Source: CAYSUS01 sp964434165
Lineage (GTDB): Bacteria > Planctomycetota > Planctomycetia > Pirellulales > Thermoguttaceae
Direction of reading: 5' to 3'
DNA: 55,286 bases
Assembly: GCA_964434165.1 (NCBI GenBank)
Contig: CAYSUS010000048.1
Location: forward strand, 1 to 55,286
In this document: piece after piece, positions 17,176 through 28,100 of the stretch
Layout: each line of letters starts with the position of its first letter
Position numbering within the stretch: position 1 is the first letter of the stretch
The notes under the pieces: model-generated
What the model was told of the DNA's origin: nothing
Seen by the model: the letters and a program-made list of their open reading frames with translations, nothing else
Database searches by the model: none
Program-made: the position numbers and the translations under genes

Positions 17176-17204
17176 TTGCCATCGCCATGCTTGCGTGCTA
17201 CAGT
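17176..17204 (+). promoter_or_regulatory. Predicted promoter for PEP-CTERM gene 1
   Basis: TTGCCA (17176-17181), 17-bp spacer, TACAGT (17199-17204). The leader to the ATG at 17461 would be about 250 nt. Confidence 0.45.
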
Positions 17205-17235
17205 CAGGGCCGTCTGGAGGGCGGCTCCGCCCTGA
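17202..17235 (+). promoter_or_regulatory. Hairpin at the start of the PEP-CTERM gene 1 leader
   Basis: An outer stem GTCAGGGC/GCCCTGAC competes with an inner palindrome AGGGCGG-CT-CCGCCCT (17218-17233). It falls at the very 5' end of the predicted leader; it could stabilise the mRNA or act as an attenuator. This is inference from base pairing only. Confidence 0.35.
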
Positions 17236-17460
17236 CTCGACCGCGATCCGTACATGTTGGGGGACATGTCGTGCTCGCGCACGTGCCGACAATCGGTCGG
17301 CAGTGGGGAAGTGGCCAACGGGTGGTGTCTGCGCTTCCCGCGCCCCCCTTCTTGAGGGTACTTCTTTCCCCTTCTTCTCGTCCCGCTTTCGCTTACCCAG
17401 CCGCTTTACCGCGCGCCGTCGAGACTCTTCGCGCGCCTTGCCAGCTTCGGGGGAACCATC

Positions 17461-20400
17461 ATGGAAAGGGCAATCGCACTTAGCGCCGCCGTGCTTCTGG
17501 CGAGCGGGGGCCTGGCCCGCGCCGACTTGATCGACAACGTGATCGGCTACTGGGCGCTCAACGAGACCAGCGGAGCCACCGCGTCGGACGAACTGGACAC
17601 GTACGACGGCTCGATCTCGGGCAATCCGACGCTCGGCGTGCCGGGCAAGCTGGGTACGGCGTACGACTTTGACAACGACGGCGATTTCATCACCGTCAGC
17701 CCCGGCGTGCCCATCGCCAATCAGGACTTCTCCCTGAGCTTCTGGGTGAACCGCGACGGCACGGGCGAGGACTGGGTCATCGGGCACAGCACCGGCGGCA
17801 ACAACAACGCCCTGCATGTGGGCTTCCGGGACAACAACACGTTCGCCTTCGCATTCTGGGGCAACGACCTGAACATCGACGACGGGATGTTCAACGACAC
17901 CGCCGCCTGGATGCACTTCGTCTGCACCTACGACGCGTCGTCCAACGTGCAGACCGTGTACGCGAACGTCGAGGGGGGTGCCTCCGGCACCTGGACTCGG
18001 ACGGCCGGGGCCGACTTCCAGGGCACCGGCGATTTCTACATCGGCAAACGCAGAAACGACACCGGCGGCCAGGAGTTCGACGGCCTGATCGACGAGGTGG
18101 GAGTCTGGGATCGCGTGCTCTCGGCCGCCGAGGCCGCCGAGCTGTACAACGGGGGGGCTGGCACGTGGTTCTTCCCCCAATCCACCGGAGACACCTACGT
18201 CTGGGACGGCGACACGGACAACTGGGCAAACGCCTCGCACTGGACGGGCGGCCCGGCCCCCCCGCCGCAGATTCGCACCGCCACCACCGCGGATGACGCA
18301 GAGATCAACAGCGGCGCGGTCACCGTGGCCACCGACCAGGGCGCCTTTTCACTCGACGTCACCGGGACCGCCTCGCTGACGATCGGCAACGGCAGCACGC
18401 CGGCTTCGCTGACCTTGCTGGACCGCATCGACGTCGCCCCCACGGCCACCTTCTCGATCGCCGACAACGGCAAGCTGGTTACCGCGGACGCCTCGCTGGT
18501 CGGCGTGAACACCAGCGGCACGGCCACCATCGACACCAGCGGCAACGCCACGGCCAGCCACCTGATCACGGCCGCCGGCAGCACTTTCGTGAAGCAGGGC
18601 GACGGCACGCTGAGCTTCGACCAGTCGGCCGCGCCCAACGCCGTCGACCCGACCAGCACCGTCCAGGTCGCCCAGGGCGAGCTGTGGATGCAGGCCCTCT
18701 CCACCACCGATAACCCCCTCGGCGGCGCCGACCTGGCGCTCGACGGCGGCATGTTCACCGTCCAGGGAGCCGTCACCGCGATCAACAATACCCTCAAGCA
18801 CTCGGGCTTCGACTTCAACCAGGACTCGCAACTGGACCTGTCGGGCAGCGGCGGCCTCCTGGCGGCAACGCCCTGGGGCGTGACCGAGCTGACCGACGGA
18901 CCGGGCGGCCGGGGACTCGACTTCAATAACGACGCCGACTTCCAGAACGCCGGGGTCATCCCTCCGGACCGCAACGACAACTACATGAACCTGTTCTTCG
19001 GCGACTTCCACGCCCCCGAAACCGGCACCTATCAGTTCCGGGTCCCCAACGAGGACGACCGGGGCGAGATGTGGATCGACCTCGACCGCAACGGCACGTT
19101 CGAAGCCGGCGAGGAGATCATCTCCGACGGGAACCACAGTGCCGTGAACGTCGATCTCGACGCCAGCCAGACCTACATGTTCGCCGTGACGCACCGCGAA
19201 GGCGGGGGCGGCTCGCGCATCGACGCCGAGTACAAGCTGCCGTCGATGGCGGGCTTGGAGTACATCAAGCCGGCCGATGCGGCCCAGGCCAACCTCTGGT
19301 CGTACGACGCGCTCGGCGCCATCGACATGACCGACAGCGACGTGTTCGTCTCCGCCGATTCCACGATCAACACGATCACCGAACAGACGGCCGCGTTCGG
19401 CACGCTGACCTTCACCACCGCGGCCACCCTGACCACCACCGGCGGCAAGGGCACGAGCTTCGCCTCGACCGATCTCTCGGCCGTCGCGGCGGCCGGCTTC
19501 CTCACCGAGACGGACACCAATCCCGGACCGATGGGCAGCGGGGCCAGCCCCGTCACGATCACCAAGAGCGGACCGGCCGCGCTGGTCGTCAACCAGCCGG
19601 CCACGCTCGCCTCCGGTTCGATGTTCGACGTCGAGGACGGCGACCTGGCGGTCGTGGCCGATCCCAATCCCATCGGCAGCACGCCCGTCCAGCTCGACGG
19701 CGGCGGCCTGGCCCTGAGCATCGCGTCGGGATCCGCGGGCGACGGCGGCAGCGAGACGTTCGACCTGCCCGTCGAGGTCGTCTCCGACAGCCGCCTGGCT
19801 GCCGGGCAGTGGGCCAACGGCCTGGCCGGACCCAAGACGGCCGTGCTGGGGAGCGGGACACACGGAATCACGCTCACCGGCGGCTGGCTCCGCGTTTCCA
19901 CCACAGACGACTACACGCTCGTATTGGACGGGTCGATCACGGGGCCGGGCGGAATCCAGTTCCTCGACGGGGCGGACGTCGTGATCAGCCAGCCCAACAC
20001 GCCGGGCATGGTGGGCATTCAGCCCGGGGCTAACGTTGACGGCCTGTTGACCAACCTCCAGCCGACCGGCGCCTACTACTTCGATCCCACGCCGGCCAAC
20101 CCCGTCCTCACGCTGAACAGCAATTTGGGCTCCAACGGCGCGGACGCCGCGGCCGAGGTCCACATCGGCAACGACGACACGGTGGACGGCTGGGTCGCCC
20201 TCGGCGCCGTGAACACCTACACGGGCAAGACGCGCGTCGCACGCAGCGTGCTCCAGGCCGACGAGGGCGTGGGCCTGCCCACCGTCAGCCTGCTGGAGTT
20301 CGACAGTAATACCAACGACCAGGTGGCGGTGCTGGAGACGAGCGGCACCTTCACCCGCGACATCGGCAGCGCGGCGGGCCAGGTCCGCTGGAACAACGGG

Positions 20401-23400
20401 GGCGGATTCGCCGCGCGGGGTGGCGACCTGACCGTGACCCTGGAGGGCGGGGCCCAGCTCGACTGGGGCGATGCCGATGCGGGATTCAACGGAGCCACTG
20501 TGCAGTTCGGCTCGCAGACCGCCGACGGCATGGTCGAGCTGACCAATAGCGTCGACCTTGGTAACGCCACCCGGCGTTTCCAGGTGGCCAACAACTCCAG
20601 CACGAAGACCGACTTCGTCCGCCTGACGGGCGATCTTACTTCCACCGGCGCCGACAATGACGACCAACTCCGCTTCAACGAGAACGGGGGCAACAACTTC
20701 AGCAGCGGATTGATCGAGCTGTTGGGCACGAACACCTACGCCCACAAGACGCGGATCGACGACGTCACCGTCTATGCCATCGAAGGCGAGGGCCTGCCCA
20801 GCCAGAGCAACATCTATTTCGGGGGCAATTCGGACGACCGCGAAGCGGTCTTCATGACCAGCGGGACCCTCGAGCGCAACATCGGCAACAATGCCGGCGA
20901 GGTCTCCTGGGATGCCGATCGGGGCGGGTTCGCCGCGCGCGGCGGTTCCTTGACGGTCACCCTGGAGGGCGGCTCCCAGTTGACCTGGGGCAGCAACAGC
21001 ACGGGCTTCGACGGCCACACGCTGCAGCTCGGCTCCCAGTACGCCGACGACGTGGTCACGCTCACCAACGCCATCGAACTGGGCAACGCCACGCGCAAGA
21101 TCCAGGTGGCCGACAACCCGGACACCAAGGCCGACTACGTCCGACTCACCGGCAACCTCACCTCCACCGGCGCCGACAACGACGACCAGCTCCGCTTCAA
21201 CGAGAACGGGGGCACCAGCTTCCGCGGCGGCCTCATCGAGCTATTGGGCACGAACACCTACGCCCAGCGCACGCGGATCGACGACGTCACGGTGTACGCA
21301 ATCGAAGGGACCGGGCTTCCTGCCAACAGCCTGATCTGGTTCTCGGGCAACTCCGACGACCGCGAAGCGATCCTCATGAGCAACGGCGTGATGGAGCGCG
21401 AGATCGGCCGCAATGCGGGCGAGGTTTCGTGGGACGACCAGCGAGGCGGTTTCGCCGCGCGGGGCGGAACCTTCACGATCACGTTGGAAAGCGGCAACGA
21501 CCTGAGTTGGGGAGGCCGAGACAACGGGTTCGACGGCAAGCGGTTGCAGTTCGGCTCGCGGTACGCGGACAACGTGGTCACGCTCACCAACAACATCGAC
21601 GGCAACGACGCCGACCGCTACGTGCACGTCTTCGGCAACCCCGACGTGGAGACCGACTGGGCCGTGATGAGCGGCGACCTGACCAACTTCAATGACTTCC
21701 GCCTGCGCGGCTACGCCGGAAACGCGACCGGCGGCGACGGGCTCCTCGTGCTGGAGGGCATCCTGGAAGTCACCGACGACCTGGAGGTCTACGAAGGCCC
21801 CCGGCTCCGCCTGGATCTGACGAGCACTTTCCGCATCCAGGACGACGTCAACATCGAGGACGGCTCGCTCGTCGAGATCCTCGGCACGATCGAGCGGCTC
21901 GGCACGGGCGGCGACGACGACATCAACGTCCGCCGCGGAAGCCGGCTGGTCATCGGCGCTGGCGCGGTGGGAACGGACTTCGACGAGTTCAACGTGGAAG
22001 ACGACTCCACGGCCTTGATCCAAGGCACGCTGCGATTCGATCAGGGCGACATCTTCATCGACGACAACTCCCACGTCGAGGTCTCCGGCATGCTCTACGC
22101 CGAGACCGATTTCGACGTGGAGGACGGCTCGTCGCTGACGGTCTCCGGGACAGGCCACGTCCAGGCGGACGACGACCTGGAGTTCCGCCGCGGCGGCTCG
22201 CTGACCGCCGGGGTCAACTCGACCCTGACCGTGTTCGACGACATCCTGTTCGAATTCAGCGCGACCGGCGACATCCAGGGCGCGGTCGCACGCTCCGGCA
22301 GCGAAGGCGACGACGACATCAACGTCAACGACGACAGCATGCTCACGGTCGGCTCGGCGACCACGCTGGAGGACTTCGACGACCTCGGCGTGCGCCGCGG
22401 CTCGACCATGGAACTCTCCGGCACGTTCCAGACCACGCAGGGCGACGCCGACGTGAACGTCGAGGACGACGCCACATTCCGCGTCACGTCCACCGGCGTG
22501 ATGACCGACATCGACGACTTCAACGTGCGCCGCGGCTCCCTCACCGAGATTGCCGGCAGTGTCACCTTGAAGACGGGCGATCAGGACGTGAACGTCGAAG
22601 ACAACGCGACGCTCATCGTCACGGGCCTGTTGAACAACCAGGGCGACGACATCAACGTGCGCCGCGGGGCCACGCTCGTCACCTCCGGCGACGTGCGCGT
22701 GGCCAACGACATGTTCATCGAGGACGGCGGCGTGCTGGCCGTCAACGACAACGGCAACCCCGGCACGTTCTCCCTGACCGTGGCCGACGACCTGCGGGTC
22801 CAGAACGGCTTCGGCAGCACGCTCACGGGCGACGGACGCCTGTACGTCAACGACGAGCTGGACATCCAGAATCACGCCTTCGTGGCCCCGGGCCAGAGCG
22901 TGGGCATGTTGAGCGTCGAGTTCGACACGTCGATCACCAGCGACGATCGCGGGTTTCGCATGGAGAACGGATCGACGTACCAGTGGGAGATCAGCACGAC
23001 GGGCAACGACCTGATCGCCATCGTCGGCGACCTGCGGATGGACAACCGCTGGACGCTCGAGGTCAACGATCTGGGCGCGTTCCCGGATCCGGCCGCCGAG
23101 TACAACCTGTTCACTTACACCGGGGACATCTTCAGCACGCCGACCTCGGGCGATGAGATCACTTCGGTCGACTTCGCGACCGGCGCCGGCACCTACGGCC
23201 CGGCCTGGGACTTCTCCGGGGCGTCGGTCCGCTACGAGCTGGACTTCCAACCCGGACTGAACCGTGTGTACGTCACCGGGCTGAGTTCCTCAATGCTCAC
23301 GTGGGACGGCCACGACGGCGTCTGGAGCGACATTGCCCACAGCCCGAACTCGCACTGGCTCAAGGGCACGACGCCCACTCCGGACATCCCCGACGCCGGC

Positions 23401-25137
23401 ATGGCGGGCCGCGTCACCAGCGGCAAGGCCACGGTGATGAACGCCGGCCAGGCCGCGCTGGGGCTGGTGATCGACGGCGGCGAGGTGGAGATCGCCCCGA
23501 CCGGTGAGCTGGCGGTCACCGAGAGCGTTGAAGTGGGCGCGGCCGGCACGTTCAACGTGCACGGCAGGCTCAACGTGCCGGTGCTCAGCACGGCCGGCAC
23601 CACGGCCTTCCACACCGGGGCGACCATCGGTCCGATGACCGAGCTCAACGTGACCGGCGGCACGATGGAGAGCGGGGCCTCGTTCGAGGCGGCGGCCGTC
23701 AACGTCGCCGCGGGCTCCATGGCTCTGCACAGCGGCGCCACCCTGACCACCTCGGCCCTGGACGTTTCCCATGGCGGCTACGTCCACGCCGACAGCGGCT
23801 ACGTCCACGTGCAAGAGGGCGGCACCATGTCCCTGCACGAGACGAACGGCCTGTACACGAACACGTACGAGGCCACCAGCGGCTCGTTCCGCGCCGGCGG
23901 CATGATCGACGGCAACCGGCCCGAGATGCTCGTGCTGGGCGGGCCGGGCAGCGTGATCACGATCGACAACGACCGCGGACGCATCCTCACGGCCGACGTC
24001 GGCAATCCCGGCCAGCCCGGCACCTTCGACGAGGATCCGACCGGCACCTACACCATCGAGGGCGGCGGGGGCGACATCTGGGGCAACGCCGACCAGTTCC
24101 ATTTCGCCTATCAGGCGTTCGACGGCGACGGGGAGATGATCGCCCGGGTCAGCGATCCGGAGAACACCAACGGCTGGGCCAAGGCCGGCCTGATGTACCG
24201 CGAGACGCTGGACGCGGGCAGCAAGAACACCTTCATCGCCCGAACGCCCACCACCGGCGAGAACCGGATCACCTTCCAGAACCGCAGTGCGACCGACGGG
24301 GGCAGCGGGAGCACGCACGAGAACGGCTTCACCGCAGACCTCTACTGGCTGAGGATCGAGCGCGAAGGCGACACCTTCCGCGGCTTCTGGGCCCCCGACG
24401 TCAGCGGCGCCCCCGGAGCGTGGACCCAGATGGGCCCCGACCAGACCGTGGCCATGGGCAACGACGTGCTGCTGGGCATGGCCGTCACCTCCCACAACAA
24501 CGGGACGCTCTCCACCGTGATGTTCGACAACGTCACCGGCTTCCTGCTGGGCGACGTGGCCAGCACCGTCAACCACGTCACCGGCGACGGCACGATCGCC
24601 AGCCCCGGCGGGCTCCACGTGGCCGGCGCTCTGTCCCCCGGCGACAGCGTGGGTCAGACGAACATCCAGGGCGGCGACCTGACCCTCGAGTCGACCGCCA
24701 GCTATCTCGTGGAGATCGCCGGCAAGACGCCGGGGACCGAGCACGACCAGACGGTCGTCGAGGAGGGAGCCCTCTACCTCGAGAACACCTCGAGTCCCGA
24801 CGACGGCCCGGTGCTGGAGGTCTTCACCACGCCCAGCGGGGCGTTCCAGTTCGGCGACGAGGTGGTGATCATCGACGCGATGGAGGGCACCGGCAGCGTC
24901 GATGGCCGGTTCTACGACGCGGCCGGCAGCCTGCTCGACGAGGGCGACATCGTGATGGACCACACGCGCGGCTGGTCGTGGAGGATCAGCTATGCCGGGG
25001 GCGACGTCTCGCTCAGCCTCAACGGGGTCCCCGAGCCCGGCACGCTGGTCCTCCTCGCCATCGGGGCGGCCGCCGTGGCGGGACTGGCCCGGCGGCGTCT
25101 GCGGACAGGCGCAACGCGGGGCGCCCCGCGACCATAG
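17461..25137 (+). CDS. Giant PEP-CTERM surface protein 1 (LamG, PA14-like, tandem repeats, Asp-rich beta-solenoid)
   Basis: 2558 residues. A signal peptide (to about ARA-DLI, residue 21) leads to a LamG/concanavalin-like domain (~25-240: VIGYWALNETSGAT, FDGLIDEVGVWDRVLSAAE). Autotransporter-type beta-strand repeats follow, then a PA14-like module (~515-600, FHAPETGTYQFRV and EMWIDLDRNGTF). Three tandem ~174-residue repeats occupy nt 20212-21690, each with TNTYA.KTRIDD, GGFAARGG and ADNDDQLRFNENGG. An Asp-rich solenoid (nt ~21750-22850) has acidic VED and basic VRRGS turns. A later domain (~nt 24050-24560) resembles DUF1349-type lectin folds. The C-terminus is a textbook PEP-CTERM: VPEPG, a hydrophobic helix, then RRR. 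Such proteins are cut by exosortase and anchored or released. GGGGGAA precedes the ATG. Confidence 0.88.
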   Translation: MERAIALSAAVLLASGGLARADLIDNVIGYWALNETSGATASDELDTYDGSISGNPTLGVPGKLGTAYDFDNDGDFITVSPGVPIANQDFSLSFWVNRDGTGEDWVIGHSTGGNNNALHVGFRDNNTFAFAFWGNDLNIDDGMFNDTAAWMHFVCTYDASSNVQTVYANVEGGASGTWTRTAGADFQGTGDFYIGKRRNDTGGQEFDGLIDEVGVWDRVLSAAEAAELYNGGAGTWFFPQSTGDTYVWDGDTDNWANASHWTGGPAPPPQIRTATTADDAEINSGAVTVATDQGAFSLDVTGTASLTIGNGSTPASLTLLDRIDVAPTATFSIADNGKLVTADASLVGVNTSGTATIDTSGNATASHLITAAGSTFVKQGDGTLSFDQSAAPNAVDPTSTVQVAQGELWMQALSTTDNPLGGADLALDGGMFTVQGAVTAINNTLKHSGFDFNQDSQLDLSGSGGLLAATPWGVTELTDGPGGRGLDFNNDADFQNAGVIPPDRNDNYMNLFFGDFHAPETGTYQFRVPNEDDRGEMWIDLDRNGTFEAGEEIISDGNHSAVNVDLDASQTYMFAVTHREGGGGSRIDAEYKLPSMAGLEYIKPADAAQANLWSYDALGAIDMTDSDVFVSADSTINTITEQTAAFGTLTFTTAATLTTTGGKGTSFASTDLSAVAAAGFLTETDTNPGPMGSGASPVTITKSGPAALVVNQPATLASGSMFDVEDGDLAVVADPNPIGSTPVQLDGGGLALSIASGSAGDGGSETFDLPVEVVSDSRLAAGQWANGLAGPKTAVLGSGTHGITLTGGWLRVSTTDDYTLVLDGSITGPGGIQFLDGADVVISQPNTPGMVGIQPGANVDGLLTNLQPTGAYYFDPTPANPVLTLNSNLGSNGADAAAEVHIGNDDTVDGWVALGAVNTYTGKTRVARSVLQADEGVGLPTVSLLEFDSNTNDQVAVLETSGTFTRDIGSAAGQVRWNNGGGFAARGGDLTVTLEGGAQLDWGDADAGFNGATVQFGSQTADGMVELTNSVDLGNATRRFQVANNSSTKTDFVRLTGDLTSTGADNDDQLRFNENGGNNFSSGLIELLGTNTYAHKTRIDDVTVYAIEGEGLPSQSNIYFGGNSDDREAVFMTSGTLERNIGNNAGEVSWDADRGGFAARGGSLTVTLEGGSQLTWGSNSTGFDGHTLQLGSQYADDVVTLTNAIELGNATRKIQVADNPDTKADYVRLTGNLTSTGADNDDQLRFNENGGTSFRGGLIELLGTNTYAQRTRIDDVTVYAIEGTGLPANSLIWFSGNSDDREAILMSNGVMEREIGRNAGEVSWDDQRGGFAARGGTFTITLESGNDLSWGGRDNGFDGKRLQFGSRYADNVVTLTNNIDGNDADRYVHVFGNPDVETDWAVMSGDLTNFNDFRLRGYAGNATGGDGLLVLEGILEVTDDLEVYEGPRLRLDLTSTFRIQDDVNIEDGSLVEILGTIERLGTGGDDDINVRRGSRLVIGAGAVGTDFDEFNVEDDSTALIQGTLRFDQGDIFIDDNSHVEVSGMLYAETDFDVEDGSSLTVSGTGHVQADDDLEFRRGGSLTAGVNSTLTVFDDILFEFSATGDIQGAVARSGSEGDDDINVNDDSMLTVGSATTLEDFDDLGVRRGSTMELSGTFQTTQGDADVNVEDDATFRVTSTGVMTDIDDFNVRRGSLTEIAGSVTLKTGDQDVNVEDNATLIVTGLLNNQGDDINVRRGATLVTSGDVRVANDMFIEDGGVLAVNDNGNPGTFSLTVADDLRVQNGFGSTLTGDGRLYVNDELDIQNHAFVAPGQSVGMLSVEFDTSITSDDRGFRMENGSTYQWEISTTGNDLIAIVGDLRMDNRWTLEVNDLGAFPDPAAEYNLFTYTGDIFSTPTSGDEITSVDFATGAGTYGPAWDFSGASVRYELDFQPGLNRVYVTGLSSSMLTWDGHDGVWSDIAHSPNSHWLKGTTPTPDIPDAGMAGRVTSGKATVMNAGQAALGLVIDGGEVEIAPTGELAVTESVEVGAAGTFNVHGRLNVPVLSTAGTTAFHTGATIGPMTELNVTGGTMESGASFEAAAVNVAAGSMALHSGATLTTSALDVSHGGYVHADSGYVHVQEGGTMSLHETNGLYTNTYEATSGSFRAGGMIDGNRPEMLVLGGPGSVITIDNDRGRILTADVGNPGQPGTFDEDPTGTYTIEGGGGDIWGNADQFHFAYQAFDGDGEMIARVSDPENTNGWAKAGLMYRETLDAGSKNTFIARTPTTGENRITFQNRSATDGGSGSTHENGFTADLYWLRIEREGDTFRGFWAPDVSGAPGAWTQMGPDQTVAMGNDVLLGMAVTSHNNGTLSTVMFDNVTGFLLGDVASTVNHVTGDGTIASPGGLHVAGALSPGDSVGQTNIQGGDLTLESTASYLVEIAGKTPGTEHDQTVVEEGALYLENTSSPDDGPVLEVFTTPSGAFQFGDEVVIIDAMEGTGSVDGRFYDAAGSLLDEGDIVMDHTRGWSWRISYAGGDVSLSLNGVPEPGTLVLLAIGAAAVAGLARRRLRTGATRGAPRP
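20212..21690 (+). repeat. Three tandem repeats of about 522 bp inside PEP-CTERM gene 1
   Basis: Copy boundaries are near 20212, 20731 and 21253. Copies 2 and 3 share long identical amino-acid runs such as TRIDDVTVYAIEG and GGFAARGG, and the ADNDDQLRFNENGG string recurs at the end of copies 1 and 2. Copy 1 is more divergent and copy 3 decays after VVTLTNNID. Confidence 0.8.
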
Positions 25138-25146
25138 CCGGGTTCG

Positions 25147-25171
25147 GCGAGACGTCCGGCCGTCTTCTCGC
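25147..25171. terminator. Bidirectional hairpin between the two PEP-CTERM genes
   Basis: The arms GCGAGACG and CGTCTTCTCGC pair around TCCGGC with one bulged base. It occupies the 42-bp gap between the convergent stop codons. There is no T-tract on either side. Confidence 0.4.
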
Positions 25172-25179
25172 GACCGCGC

Positions 25180-28100
25180 CTATCGGCTTGCGCCCCGCCG
25201 GCGGCGGACCCGCAGGCCCGCGCCCGCCAGCAGCAGCAGCCCCAGGCCGGCCAGCCCCAGGCTGCTCGGCTCGGGCACGCTCTGAAGACCGGTCAGGTAC
25301 AGCCCCACGTCGTCGCGAAGGATCCGCAGGTCGGCCGGGTCGGTGAACTCCAGCCACGCCGGGGCGCGGCTCAGGTCGATCGAGTACGGCGTCCATGCGT
25401 CGTCCACGATCTCCAGCGGATCGGTCCCCTGGGGCAGGCCCGTGAACAAGTACAGCCTGTCGGAGGCATGCGACTCGCCCCCGGCGTCCACGAGCTCGAG
25501 CGTCCAGCCGCCCTCCAGGTCGAGCGTGCCGCCGACCTGGATCACGTCGTGCCCCTCCGGGGCCAGCTCCCACTCGTAGGCGAAGCCGTCCTCCAGCGCC
25601 ACGTCGCCGGTGAAGGCGAGCGCCCCCGCGCTGTCGCCCGGGGCCGCCATGGTCCGCAAGGTCGCGCTGCCGTCGATCGTGCCGCCCCCCGCGGCCGAGT
25701 CGAAGCTGAAGCCGCCCGGCGCCCCGGCCAGGGTCAGCGTCGCACCGCCCGGCACGGTCAGCGAGCCGAACGTGGCCGTGCTGTCGGTCACCGCGTCGAG
25801 CACGGCCGAGGCGGTCACGGTGACGTCGGTGTCGGGCAGGTCGATCGCGGGGCGGACCGTGACGTTGCTGGCCAGGGCGACGACTTCGCCCTGATTGACC
25901 GCGTGGTCGTAGATGCGGATGTTGTCCAGCATGACCTGGGCGAAGTCCTCGGGGGCGAACCCCGTGCCGCCGTTCCAGCCGTCCGCGTCGCGGGCGCCGA
26001 ACATGAGCTTCGAGATCGTGTTGTTCACGTTGCCCGAGCGGTTCTCTTCGGCCAAGAGGACCCCGTCGACGTAGATGCGGCGGTTGCCGTCGCCGTAGGT
26101 GCCGACGATGTTGTGCCACTCGCCGTCGGCGGCCGAGGTGCCGCCGGTGTGGAAGTCGTCGTTTCCCGGCCCGCGGAGCGTGAAGGCAATCTCGCTCCCG
26201 CTGTTGCCGTTGCGGCGGAGCTGCCAGCCCTGGCCCGATTCACCTCCCTTGGCCACGAAGGGCTGCCAGTCGCCGCCGGCCGGCCAACCCTTGACCCACA
26301 CCGACACGGTCATCTGGTCCAGGTCGAAGGCGTCCTGGTTGGGATCGGCGCCGGCCGGGACGTCCGTATCGACGACCACGTAGCTATCCGCGGCCGTCAA
26401 GTCGATGGATTGTCCGCTGCCGAACACGGCCGGCACGTCCGCGCTGAACACGCCGCCGGTGACCGCGCCGTGGTATCCGTTGCCTGAGGAGTCGTCGGCC
26501 GTGCCGTCGTCGAAGGTCCAGTGGCCGACCAGGCCGGCGGTGGGGACGGTGGGCGTGTCGGACACGGTGACCGTGCCGCCGTGGATGGCGATGCGGTCGG
26601 GGGCGACGGCCAGGTCGGCGCCGCCGACCTCGAAGTCCGCGCCGGTGCCCTGCACGGTTGCGCCCCAGTTGCGGTAGGCGTAGATGCCCCCGTCGGTGAT
26701 CGTTACGTTGCTGGCGCCGGTATCGACCGTGGCCGTGCCGGTGATGATCAGCTCGGACGCCTGCATGGCGTCCTGCGAAACCAGGCGCCCCGCCTTCACG
26801 TTGACCGACACGCCGCCGTGGTCGGTCGTGCCTTGAGCGAGCGTCATGTCGCCCTCGCCGGTCTTGTTGAAGGTGGCGGTCGCGCCGTTGCCGCCGTATG
26901 GCCCGGCGACCGTGACCGGCGAGGGCGTGTTCAGGGCGAACGTCGACGCGCCCGCATCGACCTGGCCGCTGGTGAAGGAAACACCCTCAGGCGCCCCACT
27001 GATGTTGAGCGTGCCGCTCTTGAAGGTGAGGCTCCCCAGCGCGGCCGTGTAGTCGGTTTGCAGGTCGAGCGTGCCGCCCGAGCCGTCGACGCCGATGTGG
27101 ATGTCCGGCTCGTCGATGCCCAGCTTCACCGCCACCTCGTGGCGGAACAGCGACATGTCGCCGGGGTCCTCGGGGTACACGTGGTCGGCCGGATCCAGGC
27201 TGACCGTGCCGGCGTTGTTGTACTGGAAGCCGGGGTTGAAGTTGACCGGGCCCTGGCCGCCCCCGCCGTCGCTCATGCGGAGCTCGAAGCGGTACCAGCC
27301 CTCGCCGTCCGGGAACGCGATGGGACCGGAGCCCGTCGTGTTACTCCACGCTTCGTCGTGGATGTAGACGGTGCCGTCGATGTTGAGCCAGACCTTGTCG
27401 TCGATGCTCTCGATGAAGTGGTAGCCCGGCCCGCCGTCGTAGTAGATCTCGCCGGTATAGACGTTCGTCTGGTTGTCGGGCCATTCGCCGCCGTCGTTGG
27501 AGGCGGCCACGTGGGGGCCCATTTGCACTTGACCGCCCGGGTTGGGACCAAAGCCCAGGTTGCCGGGCACGCGTCCGAAGGCCAGGCCCGCCACGTAGTC
27601 CGTGCCCGGGGCTCCTTCCAGAACGAGGTTGCCGCCGGCCAGCGTGACCGTGGCCCCGGCCGGGCCGAGCGGATCGGCCACGCTGGGCTGCAACAGACCC
27701 CCTTCCACGCGGAAGTCCGTGGCCGCCGCGGCGATCCCCTTGGCCGTATCGACGAGCATCGTGCCGCCGCCCTGCTTGATGAACGTCGTGGCCACGCCGC
27801 CGTCGTCGTAGGCCCCGATGTCCACTTCGTTGGGGTGGTTGATCGTGCCGGAGCGGCCCGCGGCGCCGGCGATCGAGGTACTCACGAAGCTCATCGGCGC
27901 GCCGCTGGTGGAAAGGACCGCGTCGTTCTCGATCGTCAATTCGCCGAAGGCCGCCGAGAAATCGGTGACGGCCTGGAGGTTCGAGCTGGCGGTGACGCGG
28001 ATCGGCGTGTTGGTCATGTCCAGGGCCGGGCGCCCGAGACTCGACCACCAGCCAGCCTGCGCCGCGTCGCTCGGGTTGGCGAATGCCAGTGCGCCCATAC

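Larger units (their letters stand above)
16748..17460. other. Divergent intergenic region
   Basis: About 710 bp between the exported protein gene and PEP-CTERM gene 1. It holds the two divergent promoters described and short A and T runs (T7 near 17120, A8 near 17156) rare elsewhere in the window. No gene was recognised in it. Confidence 0.5.

Noticed and set aside
17160..17205. Sigma54 promoter before PEP-CTERM gene 1, as seen for some exosortase-linked genes
   Set aside because: The nearest GG...GC pair has a 12-bp interval and not the required 10 bp; a sigma70-type promoter fits better.
18349..24963. Very long open frames antisense to PEP-CTERM gene 1 (for example 18349-21018, 21241-23250 and 23290-24963 on the minus strand)
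   Set aside because: They are mirror frames produced by high GC and by the repeated Asp/Gly/Thr codons of the real gene. Their translations are Val/Ala/Gly/His-rich without any family motif or signal peptide.
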